Source: Desulfobacterales bacterium S7086C20 (GTDB lineage Bacteria > Desulfobacterota > Desulfobacteria > Desulfobacterales > C00003060). From it: a stretch of 33,893 nucleotides of DNA. The first letter of the stretch is position 1; every line of letters starts with the position of its first letter. Of this stretch, positions 16,991 to 24,732 are shown piece by piece. The stretch covers positions 1 through 33,893 of the forward strand of contig MAVP01000010.1 of the NCBI GenBank assembly GCA_001751075.1, written 5' to 3'. Under the pieces are notes generated by a model. It worked only from the letters and a program-made list of their open reading frames with translations, ran no database searches and was not told the DNA's origin. Both the position numbers and the translations under genes were made by a program.

Positions 16991-17133
16991 AGTGTCCATC
17001 CAGAAATGGCCCTTTTCCACAATCTCGGCGTCAAACGGCACGGTTGCTTGTGCGACGTACCACGGTACGTCTCCGCACAACCCCTTGTTTTCCTTGACCT
17101 TGTGGAAAATTGCTCATTTCTGGATTGGAAACT
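16991..17133. mobile_element. MITE-like element, family A/B, copy 2 (143 bp)
   Basis: The left end AGTGTCCATCCAGAAATGG and the inverted right end (AGTTTCCAATCCAGAAATG on the other strand) are the same two ends as in the element at 12209, but swapped, so this copy lies in the opposite orientation. The inverted repeats continue to CCACAA. The centre GCGACGTACCACGGTACGTC is nearly palindromic. No ORF; it divides archease from rtcB. Confidence 0.75.
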
Positions 17134-17160
17134 TTGCTAGTGCCCATTATTTTATAAGCT

Positions 17161-17180
17161 GTTCGTGGATGGACACAAGC
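17161..17180. repeat. Repeat-end relic before rtcB
   Basis: GTTCGTGGATGGACACAAGC is, inverted, almost the same as the relic at 12163-12180. It contains the upstream ATG that opens the listed rtcB ORF, which argues that this ATG is not the real start. Confidence 0.45.
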
Positions 17181-17215
17181 TGGTATTTATCATTACTGCA
17201 GAAAAGGGACTCGTC

Positions 17216-18664
17216 ATGTCAACCAATGTGGCCATAAAAAAACTTGATGATTATCGCTGGATTATTCCAAGATCAGGCAAGATGAAAACAGAAGGGCTCG
17301 TCTACACGGATGAGGCCATGTTAGCCACGATCAAGAAAGACGCAAGCCTTCAGCAGGTGGCAAATGTGGCCTGTCTTCCCGGAATCGTGGGTCGCTCCAT
17401 GGCTATGCCGGATATACACTGGGGGTACGGCTTTCCTATTGGCGGCGTTGCTGCCTTTGACATGGAAGAGGGTATCATCTCACCTGGCGGTGTTGGCTAT
17501 GATATCAATTGTGGGGTAAGACTCATCCGCTCCGACCTGGATGCCGCAGAGATCAGGGGCCACATACCCAGGCTCCTAAAAGCCCTGTTCAAGAATATCC
17601 CAGCTGGTATTGGGTCCAGGCGCAAAGATCTTAAGGTTTCCGGCAAAAAAATGAACGAGCTTCTCATAAAGGGCGCTCAATGGACGGTTTCAAATGGCTA
17701 CGCCCATGCAGGGGACCTGGAGCATATCGAAGAGATGGGATGCATCCCCGGCGGAAACCCGGAGTATGTCTCTGAAAAGGCCCTTAACAGGGGTAAGAAC
17801 CAGCTGGGAACCTTGGGTTCTGGAAACCATTTTGTAGAGATTGGGTTTGTAGATGAAATCTATGATGAGGCTATTGCCGAAACGCTGGGGTTGCATAAGG
17901 GTCGGCTCACAGTTCTTGTCCATACCGGGTCGCGGGGCTTGGGACATCAGGTCTGTGATGATTATATTAAACTGCTGCTAAAGGCCTCGGGTAAATACGG
18001 GATAGACATTCCGGACAAACAACTCTGCTGCGCACCTATCAAGTCCACCGAGGGCAAACAGTATCTTGCAGCCATGGCTTGCGCAGCCAATTTTGCGTTT
18101 TGCAACCGCCAGATCATTACCTACTGGGTAGAAGAAACCTTCCAGGAAGTCCTTCAAATGGGACCCAAAGAACTCGCTTTTGATCTAGTATATGATATTT
18201 GTCACAATGTGGCGAAGATAGAAACACACGAAATAGATGGACATTTAAAGAAACTATGCGTTCACCGCAAAGGCGCCACCCGGGCCTTTCCACCCCATTC
18301 CGAGCTGATCCCACAGTGCTACAAAGAAGTCGGCCAGCCGGTGCTAATCCCAGGAGATATGGGTCGGTACTCCTACGTCCTTGTAGGCACTAAGACCGGT
18401 CTAATGGAGACATTCGGCAGTTGTTGCCACGGAGCAGGCAGAGTACTAAGCAGGCACAAGGCCAAAAAAGCGGCCAGGGGGCGGTCCATTATCAGGGAAC
18501 TGGAAGACCGCGGCATCTATGTACAAAGTGCCGGCAAAGGGACTGTAGCTGAGGAAATGTCTGAAGCATACAAGGACGTAAAAAACGTTGTGGATATAGT
18601 ACACAATGCAGGCATCGGCAAAAAAGTGGCCAAGCTTAAACCCATGGGCGTGATAAAAGGTTGA
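17216..18664 (+). CDS. rtcB: RNA-splicing ligase RtcB
   Basis: RtcB joins RNA 2',3'-cyclic phosphate (or 3'-phosphate) ends to 5'-OH ends using GTP and Mn2+, in RNA repair or tRNA splicing. The 482-residue protein has PDIHWGYGFPIGGV, DINCGVR, GSGNHFVEIG, LVHTGSRGLGHQV and CCHGAGR, the last holding the His that becomes guanylylated. The ORF track starts 17 codons upstream inside a repeat relic; the ATG at 17216 gives the usual N-terminus and length. It follows archease and probably once formed a tighter operon with it. Another repeat end begins one nucleotide after its TGA. Confidence 0.97.
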   Translation: MSTNVAIKKLDDYRWIIPRSGKMKTEGLVYTDEAMLATIKKDASLQQVANVACLPGIVGRSMAMPDIHWGYGFPIGGVAAFDMEEGIISPGGVGYDINCGVRLIRSDLDAAEIRGHIPRLLKALFKNIPAGIGSRRKDLKVSGKKMNELLIKGAQWTVSNGYAHAGDLEHIEEMGCIPGGNPEYVSEKALNRGKNQLGTLGSGNHFVEIGFVDEIYDEAIAETLGLHKGRLTVLVHTGSRGLGHQVCDDYIKLLLKASGKYGIDIPDKQLCCAPIKSTEGKQYLAAMACAANFAFCNRQIITYWVEETFQEVLQMGPKELAFDLVYDICHNVAKIETHEIDGHLKKLCVHRKGATRAFPPHSELIPQCYKEVGQPVLIPGDMGRYSYVLVGTKTGLMETFGSCCHGAGRVLSRHKAKKAARGRSIIRELEDRGIYVQSAGKGTVAEEMSEAYKDVKNVVDIVHNAGIGKKVAKLKPMGVIKG

Positions 18665-18665
18665 A

Positions 18666-18681
18666 TTAGTTTCCATTCAGG
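18666..18681 (+). repeat. Solo TTAGTTTCCATTCAGG repeat end after rtcB
   Basis: TTAGTTTCCATTCAGG matches the end of family A/B elements with one base change and starts 1 nt after the rtcB stop. No second end is seen nearby. Confidence 0.5.
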
Positions 18682-18728
18682 TCTAAGAGTTCGTTGATGA
18701 GCACAAATTAAACGTCAACAATTCGGGT

Positions 18729-18757
18729 TTGACCGGACTTTAAAACCTTGTTATACG
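18729..18757 (+). promoter_or_regulatory. Candidate sigma-70 promoter for nadK
   Basis: TTGACC, a 17-nt spacer and TATACG lie about 46 nt upstream of the nadK ATG. Match is moderate (5/6 and 4/6). Confidence 0.4.
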
Positions 18758-18803
18758 ATAAACACGAAGAGATATAGTTGCACCATAAGAGGTTATCCCC
18801 TCC

Positions 18804-19661
18804 ATGAAGAGGATAGGCATTGTTGTCAAGGCCCAGGAAGAAGCCATCGAAAAGGCAAACCAACTGGAGTCTTGGCTGAAGGAAAAAGGTTTAGAGGTAC
18901 TTACACGTCAGAATATCCCTGCCCCTATCACTTCCAACCATTGCCTTATCAAGAACATCGACAAGGCCCCTTCAGACCTTTCTTGCATTATTGTCTTAGG
19001 AGGAGATGGAACTTTCATCAGTGCCATCAGGTGGATCCAAGATACCATGATCCCTGTTTTGGGAGTAAACCTTGGGGCTTTTGGTTTTCTTACCGAGGCC
19101 TCCGCAGAACGAATCTTTCCAATCATGGAGGAAATCATCAATGCCGACTATGTCACGGAAGAAAGGATCTTATTGTCGGCAGAAGTATTACGACAAGGCA
19201 AAACAGTGGCCTGCCAAACTGTACTTAACGACGTAGTAGTCAACAAAGAGGCCCTCGCACGAATCGCCCATATCCATGTCTACGTTGATGATGATTACCT
19301 AACGACCTTTAAGGCCGACGGTCTTATTGTAGCCACCCCAACAGGCTCCACCGCCTATTCCCTGTCAGCGGGTGGTCCTATTGTCCATCCTTGCCTAAAA
19401 ACCATAATACTTACACCAATTTGTCCATTTACCTTGATAAATCGTCCTCTGATGCTACCCGATACTGTAACTATAAAGATCAATGTGGAAAAGAGAGACT
19501 CAAATATCTTCCTAACCTTTGATGGCCAAGTAGGCCTCCACATAACCCATCAAGACACCATTATTGTTAAAAAAGCCCCCCATACCATCAATATGATCAA
19601 AATCCCTGAGCAAAATTACTATGAACTGCTCAAGTCGAAATTGAGCTGGAGCGGACGGTAG
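18804..19661 (+). CDS. nadK: NAD kinase
   Basis: NadK phosphorylates NAD to NADP. The 285-residue protein has the GGDGT motif (about residues 67-71) after VLGG, the NLGAFGFLTE segment, and the second signature TPTGSTAYSLSAGGPIVHP (about 180-198). Length is typical. Its best Shine-Dalgarno (GAGG) is somewhat far from the ATG. It precedes the CPBP protease gene by 89 nt. Confidence 0.96.
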   Translation: MKRIGIVVKAQEEAIEKANQLESWLKEKGLEVLTRQNIPAPITSNHCLIKNIDKAPSDLSCIIVLGGDGTFISAIRWIQDTMIPVLGVNLGAFGFLTEASAERIFPIMEEIINADYVTEERILLSAEVLRQGKTVACQTVLNDVVVNKEALARIAHIHVYVDDDYLTTFKADGLIVATPTGSTAYSLSAGGPIVHPCLKTIILTPICPFTLINRPLMLPDTVTIKINVEKRDSNIFLTFDGQVGLHITHQDTIIVKKAPHTINMIKIPEQNYYELLKSKLSWSGR

Positions 19662-19750
19662 TACGCTTGGCAATGCCTCAAATACAGCCAAAAGATAGGT
19701 ATTCAACAAGGGATATTGCAATATGGTCATAAAGGCCTAGAAGGCACTAA

Positions 19751-20395
19751 ATGACAACAAGAATAGTCAAAGCAAAGATTGTGATCCTATCCCTTGTTGC
19801 CGTGCTGGTCGTTGAAGTATCAGTAGGGGTCATACTTGGTAAATCCGCCTTGCCTCCCATGCTAATCCTTGGTACGACCCGGCTTGTGGAAATAGTAGCC
19901 CTTTTTCTAATTCTTTCAATCTGGGGCAACGGGATATCCTGTATAGGGTTAGCACAAGGTCAAATCTTTTCCGGACTAAAAAAAGGGTTCATTTGGTCAG
20001 CAGCCTTCGGGCTATGCACTGTCGTGGGTTTTGCCGCTATATATATGGCTCAATTGAACCCTTTGCTGCTGGTCAAAACCAATCTGCCGCAAGAAACTAC
20101 TGCCTTGGTATTGTTCTTTATTACAGGGGGGCTTATAGCCCCTGTCGCAGAAGAGGTCTTCTTCCGAGGGATCGTCTATGGTTTCTTGAGGCAGTGGGGT
20201 ATACTTGCGGCCATTGCCGGCACCACTGTTATTTTTGTGGCGGTTCATTTAGTCGGCTCCGGCCTTCCTATTACACAGATAGTGGGAGGTGTTATCTTCT
20301 GTGTAGCCTACGAAGTAGAAGGAAAACTGATGACCCCCATTACTATCCATGTCTTGGGAAACACGGCCATATTTACACTTTCACTCATACCATGA
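19751..20395 (+). CDS. CPBP family intramembrane metalloprotease
   Basis: A 214-residue multi-pass membrane protein of the CPBP (Rce1/ABI) family. The first conserved motif EEVFFRG (EExxxR, about residues 135-141) and the later His in FVAVHL and HVLGN give the metal ligands and the active site. There are about six hydrophobic segments, starting with residues 9-30. Bacterial members take part in bacteriocin self-immunity or processing of unknown targets; no bacteriocin gene is nearby, so the target is unknown. The TGA stop is bases 2-4 of the repeat element that begins at 20392, so the protein ends only about five residues after the HVLGN-TAIFTLS helix. The original C-terminus may have been trimmed. 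Confidence 0.9.
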   Translation: MTTRIVKAKIVILSLVAVLVVEVSVGVILGKSALPPMLILGTTRLVEIVALFLILSIWGNGISCIGLAQGQIFSGLKKGFIWSAAFGLCTVVGFAAIYMAQLNPLLLVKTNLPQETTALVLFFITGGLIAPVAEEVFFRGIVYGFLRQWGILAAIAGTTVIFVAVHLVGSGLPITQIVGGVIFCVAYEVEGKLMTPITIHVLGNTAIFTLSLIP

Positions 20396-20620
20396 GAGCT
20401 TTGCATAACTTCTTCGAGCGACAATTATGGACTTTTTGGGGTACCCATTTGGACGAAGTGAGCGGCCCACGGAAGTGGGTAAATTGTAAACTGTCTGAGG
20501 CCGTTAGGCCGAGTTTTGAGCGCTACGCTTCACTTTCGTGTCCAATTTTAGCGAACGAGTCCACAGGTGGGTCAAAAAGTCCATATCAAAGAGCGAGAAG
20601 AGGTTATGTAAAGGTCTCAT
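20392..20620. mobile_element. MITE-like element D (229 bp)
   Basis: The ends ATGAGAGCTTTGCATAACTT and, inverted, ATGAGACCTTTACATAACCT form terminal inverted repeats (about 21 of 24 matches), followed on both sides by TATGGACTTTTTG. Inner arms around AAGTGAGCG/CGCTTCACTT also pair. No ORF longer than chance. The left end supplies the CPBP stop codon. Confidence 0.75.
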
Positions 20621-20671
20621 TATAATGAATAGTAACAGTTTAGTGTTATGAAACACCAATCGCATAAGCTT

Positions 20672-20865
20672 CATGGGTAATCAGATTTCAATCCGGGTAA
20701 CTGTTTGAGGCCATTAGAGCCCCTTGGTTCCGTTGCTGCGCCATGTGGCATTGGTATTCCATGTCCGGGGAAAAGTCTCAGAGTTCTTTTAACAAAGATG
20801 GCCTCAACGGGACTTAGGGACTCTTGGGGCCGAGTTTTAGCCGGATTGAAACCTGACTACCAATG
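20672..20865. mobile_element. MITE-like element E (194 bp)
   Basis: The 25-nt ends CATGGGTAATCAGATTTCAA... and, inverted, CATTGGTAGTCAGGTTTCAA... match at 22 of 25 positions. The interior shares AACTGTnTGAGGCC and GGCCGAGTTTT with element D, although the ends differ. A 13-bp direct repeat, TTATAATGAATAG, is at 20620-20632 and 20895-20907 outside it. No gene. Confidence 0.65.
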
Positions 20866-20899
20866 GAGCGACACATTTTCAAAGGGCTAAAGTGTTATA

Positions 20900-22387
20900 A
20901 TGAATAGAATTCCTTACATAGCAAAAGCCATGGTTCTGGGCCTGTTAACGACGCAAATCCTGGCTACTGTGCATGTGTATCTGTCCAATATACACCTTCA
21001 CCAGACTGTCAGTGTCATAGCGGGAGCAGGGTATCTTACCATCCCCAACCAATACATCGCCCAAGGTCTCAAAGATTTCGGGCCTGCTTTTTTCGGAGGA
21101 ATCTTTTTCACATTAAGCATCGGTACAGGGCTGTCTGCGCTCTCAGCAGCCCTTGCCTGGTTTTGGAATCGTATCGTAAGTCGGAATCGGCTCTTTCTGA
21201 TATCCGTTGCAATCCTGTGGATTGCCTTGCTTGTTGTGATCAACACCCAGGGACTTTCTTGGATTGCCACATCTTATTTCCTGGTTGTGCCTCCTGTGGT
21301 CTTTGCTGCGACAATAAAGGGAATGCCTGATGAGCGCCTAGACCGGGTATGGCTCCATAGGTTGGTGCCGGTCATTCCTATTATTTTGCTTACAATCATA
21401 TGGGCAGCCCAGTCTGACCGGTATCTATTTTTGGATATCCGCGACTATCTCCTACTCTCCAATCCGGTTGGAAAGAAGGTCGATGATTTTTACTACCGCA
21501 ACACACTCTATCCGGCCCAGGTTTTTAAGTCGCTTGAGCAAAAAACTCTTAAAACGTGTTCCATTCAAGGCTTGAAAGACAAGGCCCTTTACAGCGGGGC
21601 AAAAAGAGTGCTGATAAACAGTGACTACCTGCTTGTAACACCAGACACTCAGGTAGATCTCAATATCATATCAGAACAAGACAGATTGGGGTTTTACCAC
21701 AACGGAAGAAGAATTCTGGAAAACAGCGTCCAGGATTTTCTTCTCCGCCCCCGCAAAGTGCTGCAGGATTTCTCCGCAGCCACAGACACTTACGGACCCT
21801 TTCGTCAGGCAACTTTCCTGTGCCTTTTGATAGGGTTTCCCGTCTTTTTGTATGTGATGGTCTTTTCTCTTGTCCACTTGCTTACAGCCCTTTTCGCCGA
21901 GCAAAAACATTGTTTGGTAATTACTTCGGCCTTGTGTTTCCTGATTGGCCTTGCCCTCCTCGCCCCACTTCATATTGGCCGGCCAAAGCCGGTTTCTTTA
22001 TCAAATGTAGCACAGGCCCTGAAGTCAGACTCCTGGCAGCAAAGAGTCTCAGCCCTTAGGTTAATAGTAAACAAAAGGCTGGAGATCGGCAAATATCCTG
22101 CCTATCGAACAAGCCTGACGAGTGACCATGTGCCCGAGCGCTATTGGCTGGCAAAGGCCTTTGGGCTGAGTCGCGTCACCAAGACCTACCCTCACTTGCT
22201 AACCCTCCTGGATGATCCCCATCCCAACATAGTTTCTATGGCCTTTTATTCCCTGGGACAAAGGGGAAACAGACAAGCAGTCCCGAAAATCATGAAAAAG
22301 ATAGAAACTTCCGACCACTGGTACAACCAGTGGTATGCCTACAGGGCTTTGAAGTCCTTGGGTTGGAGACAATCAGAGTACCAGTAA
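20900..22387 (+). CDS. Multi-pass membrane protein with C-terminal HEAT-like repeats
   Basis: I do not recognise a named family. The 495-residue product has a hydrophobic N-terminus (about 8-30), further membrane segments near 60-90, 100-120, 122-142 and 152-172, a non-membrane middle part (about 175-315), two more membrane segments (about 320-350 and 357-378), and a C-terminal soluble part (about 385-490). That last part contains HEAT/PBS-lyase-like units, such as LLTLLDDPHPNIVSMAFYSL and the next unit with QAVPKIMKKIE, suggesting protein binding. The start region TATAATGAATAG is part of a 13-bp duplicated sequence, and no Shine-Dalgarno is visible. Its immediate neighbours give no functional clue. 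Confidence 0.7.
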   Translation: MNRIPYIAKAMVLGLLTTQILATVHVYLSNIHLHQTVSVIAGAGYLTIPNQYIAQGLKDFGPAFFGGIFFTLSIGTGLSALSAALAWFWNRIVSRNRLFLISVAILWIALLVVINTQGLSWIATSYFLVVPPVVFAATIKGMPDERLDRVWLHRLVPVIPIILLTIIWAAQSDRYLFLDIRDYLLLSNPVGKKVDDFYYRNTLYPAQVFKSLEQKTLKTCSIQGLKDKALYSGAKRVLINSDYLLVTPDTQVDLNIISEQDRLGFYHNGRRILENSVQDFLLRPRKVLQDFSAATDTYGPFRQATFLCLLIGFPVFLYVMVFSLVHLLTALFAEQKHCLVITSALCFLIGLALLAPLHIGRPKPVSLSNVAQALKSDSWQQRVSALRLIVNKRLEIGKYPAYRTSLTSDHVPERYWLAKAFGLSRVTKTYPHLLTLLDDPHPNIVSMAFYSLGQRGNRQAVPKIMKKIETSDHWYNQWYAYRALKSLGWRQSEYQ

Positions 22388-22518
22388 GTATTTTCTTGAA
22401 ATCTTAAACCGTCAAGGTTATCGTCAATTCGAAAGAACCTCAAAAGGCTGATGTGGCTATTCTCTCCTGTTATGGGATTAGCGGAGACAAAGGTCTTAAG
22501 GAGACTCTGGGAAAGATA

Positions 22519-23004
22519 ATGTCCATTCCAGAAACAATTCAAGCTCGTGTCCAGCAGGATGGCAAGGTGCTGACGACTTGTCCTGGCTGTGGAAAAATAC
22601 AGCCGGTCGAATCGGACAAGATCGCCAACGGAGGGAGTTCTTCCTCGGCTACATGCAGCTGTGGCGAGACCTTTGCTGTCTTTTTTGAGCGCAGGAAGGC
22701 TTACCGCAGGGAGGTCAGTCTTCGTGGTACTTACCAGAGAACATCTCCAGGGGGTAAATTTGGTGAAATGTCCGTCGAGAACCTATCTATGACGGGTATT
22801 GGGTTTGTAACGCTGGATGCCAACAACCTTGAAGAGGGAGATAAAGTCACTCTGCGATGTGTACTAGCTGATGGCAAACATGCCGGGTTTGAACCTGTGG
22901 CAGTTGTCGTTTGTTGCCACGACAGGTACGTAGGATGTAGGTTCAAGGAGCTTTCTCGGGATGAAGAAGAATGGCTGGTTGAATATCTTATGGTAATACC
23001 CTAG
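22519..23004 (+). CDS. PilZ-domain protein with N-terminal zinc ribbon
   Basis: PilZ domains bind cyclic di-GMP. From the ATG at 22519 the protein is 161 residues. An N-terminal CPGCGK...CSCGETF four-Cys ribbon (about 20-50) is followed by PilZ (about 58-155) with the RRKAYRR arginine motif and NLSMTGIGF (NxSxxG), the two parts of the c-di-GMP site. The ORF track start at 22453 would add 22 residues without family similarity; neither start has a strong ribosome-binding site. Zinc-ribbon/PilZ fusions are common in deltaproteobacteria, and the target is unknown. No c-di-GMP synthase is in the window. Confidence 0.85.
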   Translation: MSIPETIQARVQQDGKVLTTCPGCGKIQPVESDKIANGGSSSSATCSCGETFAVFFERRKAYRREVSLRGTYQRTSPGGKFGEMSVENLSMTGIGFVTLDANNLEEGDKVTLRCVLADGKHAGFEPVAVVVCCHDRYVGCRFKELSRDEEEWLVEYLMVIP

Positions 23005-23049
23005 CACTAATCCATTTGTAAGAAAACCCATATTTGCTGGAGCAAGAAG

Positions 23050-23328
23050 ATGGATCTAAAAGTAATGCTTACAACCTTTGGAATGATATTTCTTGCTGAA
23101 CTGGGCGATAAGACGCAATTGGCAACATTTTGCTTTGCCGCCGAGAATAAAGCAAAGTTTGCAGTCTTTATTGGTTCTGCAGGAGCACTCGTGATGACTT
23201 CTCTTCTGGCTGTAGTGTGCGGCTCATTTGTATGCAGGGTTATCCCACCGAATTATATCAGGTTGGGGGCAGGTGGGCTTTTTGTCATATTGGGCTTGTG
23301 GATGCTTCTGTTGCCGGCGGGCAACTGA
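23050..23328 (+). CDS. GDT1/UPF0016 family cation transporter, half-size
   Basis: A 92-residue membrane protein of the TMEM165/GDT1 family (Mn2+/Ca2+ transport). The hallmark ELGDKTQLA motif is at residues 17-25 in the first helix, followed by two more hydrophobic helices (about 36-60 and 68-88). Full-length members have two such units; single-unit bacterial members are expected to pair with another copy or a partner gene, which is not visible here. GGAG precedes the ATG. Confidence 0.88.
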   Translation: MDLKVMLTTFGMIFLAELGDKTQLATFCFAAENKAKFAVFIGSAGALVMTSLLAVVCGSFVCRVIPPNYIRLGAGGLFVILGLWMLLLPAGN

Positions 23329-23347
23329 CTTGTGGAAAGTAAGATCT

Positions 23348-23397
23348 TCTAGCACTGTGCCCATCCATAAATGTCTTTGAGCCGAACGGGCACTAGA
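23348..23397. repeat. Short inverted-repeat relic (TCTAG...TGCCC ends)
   Basis: TCTAGCACTGTGCCCATCCA faces the inverted TCTAGTGCCCGTTCG 50 nt on. CCATCCATAAATG recalls the A/B element ends. It lies between the convergent GDT1 and glucokinase genes and may act as a terminator or be a decayed element. Confidence 0.4.
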
Positions 23398-23443
23398 GCT
23401 AAAAGCAATTAAGGGCTCATCACTCAATGGCTTTTTTGTGATA

Positions 23444-24448
23444 TCACTTGTTCATCGAAAAGGCACAATGTGCTGCACCTAAAAGTGCTGCCTTATCGTT
23501 AAGAATAATTCGGACGGGAATTTTTTCGAGTAACGGCTTAAATCTACCTTTTCCAACAAAGGACTTCATAAATATTTCACCTTGAAGGTAGGGTATGATT
23601 TTTGGAGGAATACCGCCACCCAGATACATTCCTCCCGTGGTCGTTCCCGCCAAGGCGATATTACCTGCAACAGCTCCCAGAATGCTTGTAAATTTGTTCA
23701 TCGCTGCCACAGCAATGGGGGTTTTTTTGTTGAGTGCAGCTTCCGCAACAGCCCTTGGAGGATCTTTTTCCTCAATAGCCGCTTGCAACCACAGTGGTTC
23801 TTTGTAACGACCAGAATCCCGCAGCCATGAATAGATGTTGAACAGGCCAGGCCCTGATAAGATCCTTTCCGCGCTCACATGGCCAAAACGTCGGTGCAGA
23901 TAGTGCCAGAGAGCAATTTCTTCCTCACTATTTGGACCAAAGTCCATGTGTCCTCCTTCAGAAGGAACAGGAATGTATCTGTCGGCCGACCACACCAGTA
24001 ATGCCATCCCCAGTCCTGTCCCAGGTGCAACAAGTCCCACGTTTCCCTTCTTTGCCGTCCTTTTCTTGTTCAAAATCATGATCTCTCGCCCACTCAACAG
24101 GGGGATGGCTTGAGCCATCGCTGACAGGTCGTTGATTAAACGTGCTTGAGACCACTTGAAACACCTCTTAAGCCGAGCCTCTGAAACCCGCCACGGAAGG
24201 TTCGTAGTCTGTGAGTTGCCATCGCTGACAGGACCTGCAACACCAAAACAGGCGGTAGTGACGGTTGCGTGATGATTGTGAAGAAACTGCGAAACAATGC
24301 TTTCAAGATCAGAGGCTTGACGGCTGGGATAAGATGCTAATACCTTGGGAATAGGACGGCGTTTTCCCTTGGTAAAAAGTCCCAGATTGGTTTTGGTCCC
24401 GCCAATATCTCCAGCTAGTATCAAAATCTCATTGCTCGTGGTGCTCAC
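23444..24448 (-). CDS. glk: Glucokinase (Glk family)
   Basis: Phosphorylates glucose with ATP. The 334-residue protein shows the ATP-binding LAGDIGGTKTNLGLF at the N-terminus, FGVAGPV, the substrate region LINDLSAMA, GTGLGMA, and the PSEGGHMDFGP motif typical of E. coli-type Glk. The start is GTG with AGAGGAGA before it. Together with glgB it hints at glycogen or glucose use, but the genes are far apart. The region 24449-24728 upstream is mostly the 235-bp repeat element. The stop codon lies inside the palindrome GTGATATCAC. Confidence 0.95.
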   Translation of the reverse strand: MSTTSNEILILAGDIGGTKTNLGLFTKGKRRPIPKVLASYPSRQASDLESIVSQFLHNHHATVTTACFGVAGPVSDGNSQTTNLPWRVSEARLKRCFKWSQARLINDLSAMAQAIPLLSGREIMILNKKRTAKKGNVGLVAPGTGLGMALLVWSADRYIPVPSEGGHMDFGPNSEEEIALWHYLHRRFGHVSAERILSGPGLFNIYSWLRDSGRYKEPLWLQAAIEEKDPPRAVAEAALNKKTPIAVAAMNKFTSILGAVAGNIALAGTTTGGMYLGGGIPPKIIPYLQGEIFMKSFVGKGRFKPLLEKIPVRIILNDKAALLGAAHCAFSMNK

Positions 24449-24497
24449 GGACTGTCTCCTCTGATATAGTTTTGCCTGGCCTTTGACATCCTGAAGA

Positions 24498-24732
24498 TTG
24501 ACGACGTCGCAAAAAGTCCATCTGCAGCGTTGCGCTTCATCCCCGCCCTGTTAAATTCTCGCTACGCGAGACGGCGAAGCCGATTTAACAGGGTAAATCA
24601 CTGCGACGTACGATAAGTACGCCTCATTCCTCAAGACAGCGCCACTAAAGTGGCTTGAGAACAGTACGCGCGCCTTGCATCTGGAGTTTTTTACTGTGTC
24701 GTCTGTTTGTGGACTTTTTACAAGTCCATCAA
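24498..24732. mobile_element. MITE-like element, family C, copy 1 (235 bp)
   Basis: This 235-bp sequence is about 97% identical (8 differences by eye) to 29385-29619. The ends TTGACGACGTCGCAAAAAGT and, inverted, TTGATGGACTTGTAAAAAGT form imperfect 22-nt inverted repeats. The interior is highly structured: CCCTGTTAAAT/ATTTAACAGGG around CTCGCTACGCGAG, a GCGACGTAC core, and CCACT/AGTGG. No gene. The right end contains the stop codon of the ADP-ribosylglycohydrolase gene. Confidence 0.85.

Noticed and set aside
17165-17215. Upstream ATG of the rtcB ORF
   Set aside because: It lies in a repeat relic and adds 17 residues that do not match RtcB; the ATG at 17216 fits.
20705-20890. 61-residue plus-strand ORF
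   Set aside because: It falls inside inverted-repeat element E and has no recognisable domain.
23438-23447. GTGATATCAC after glk as a terminator
   Set aside because: The stem is only 5 bp and on the coding strand it is followed by A rather than T residues.
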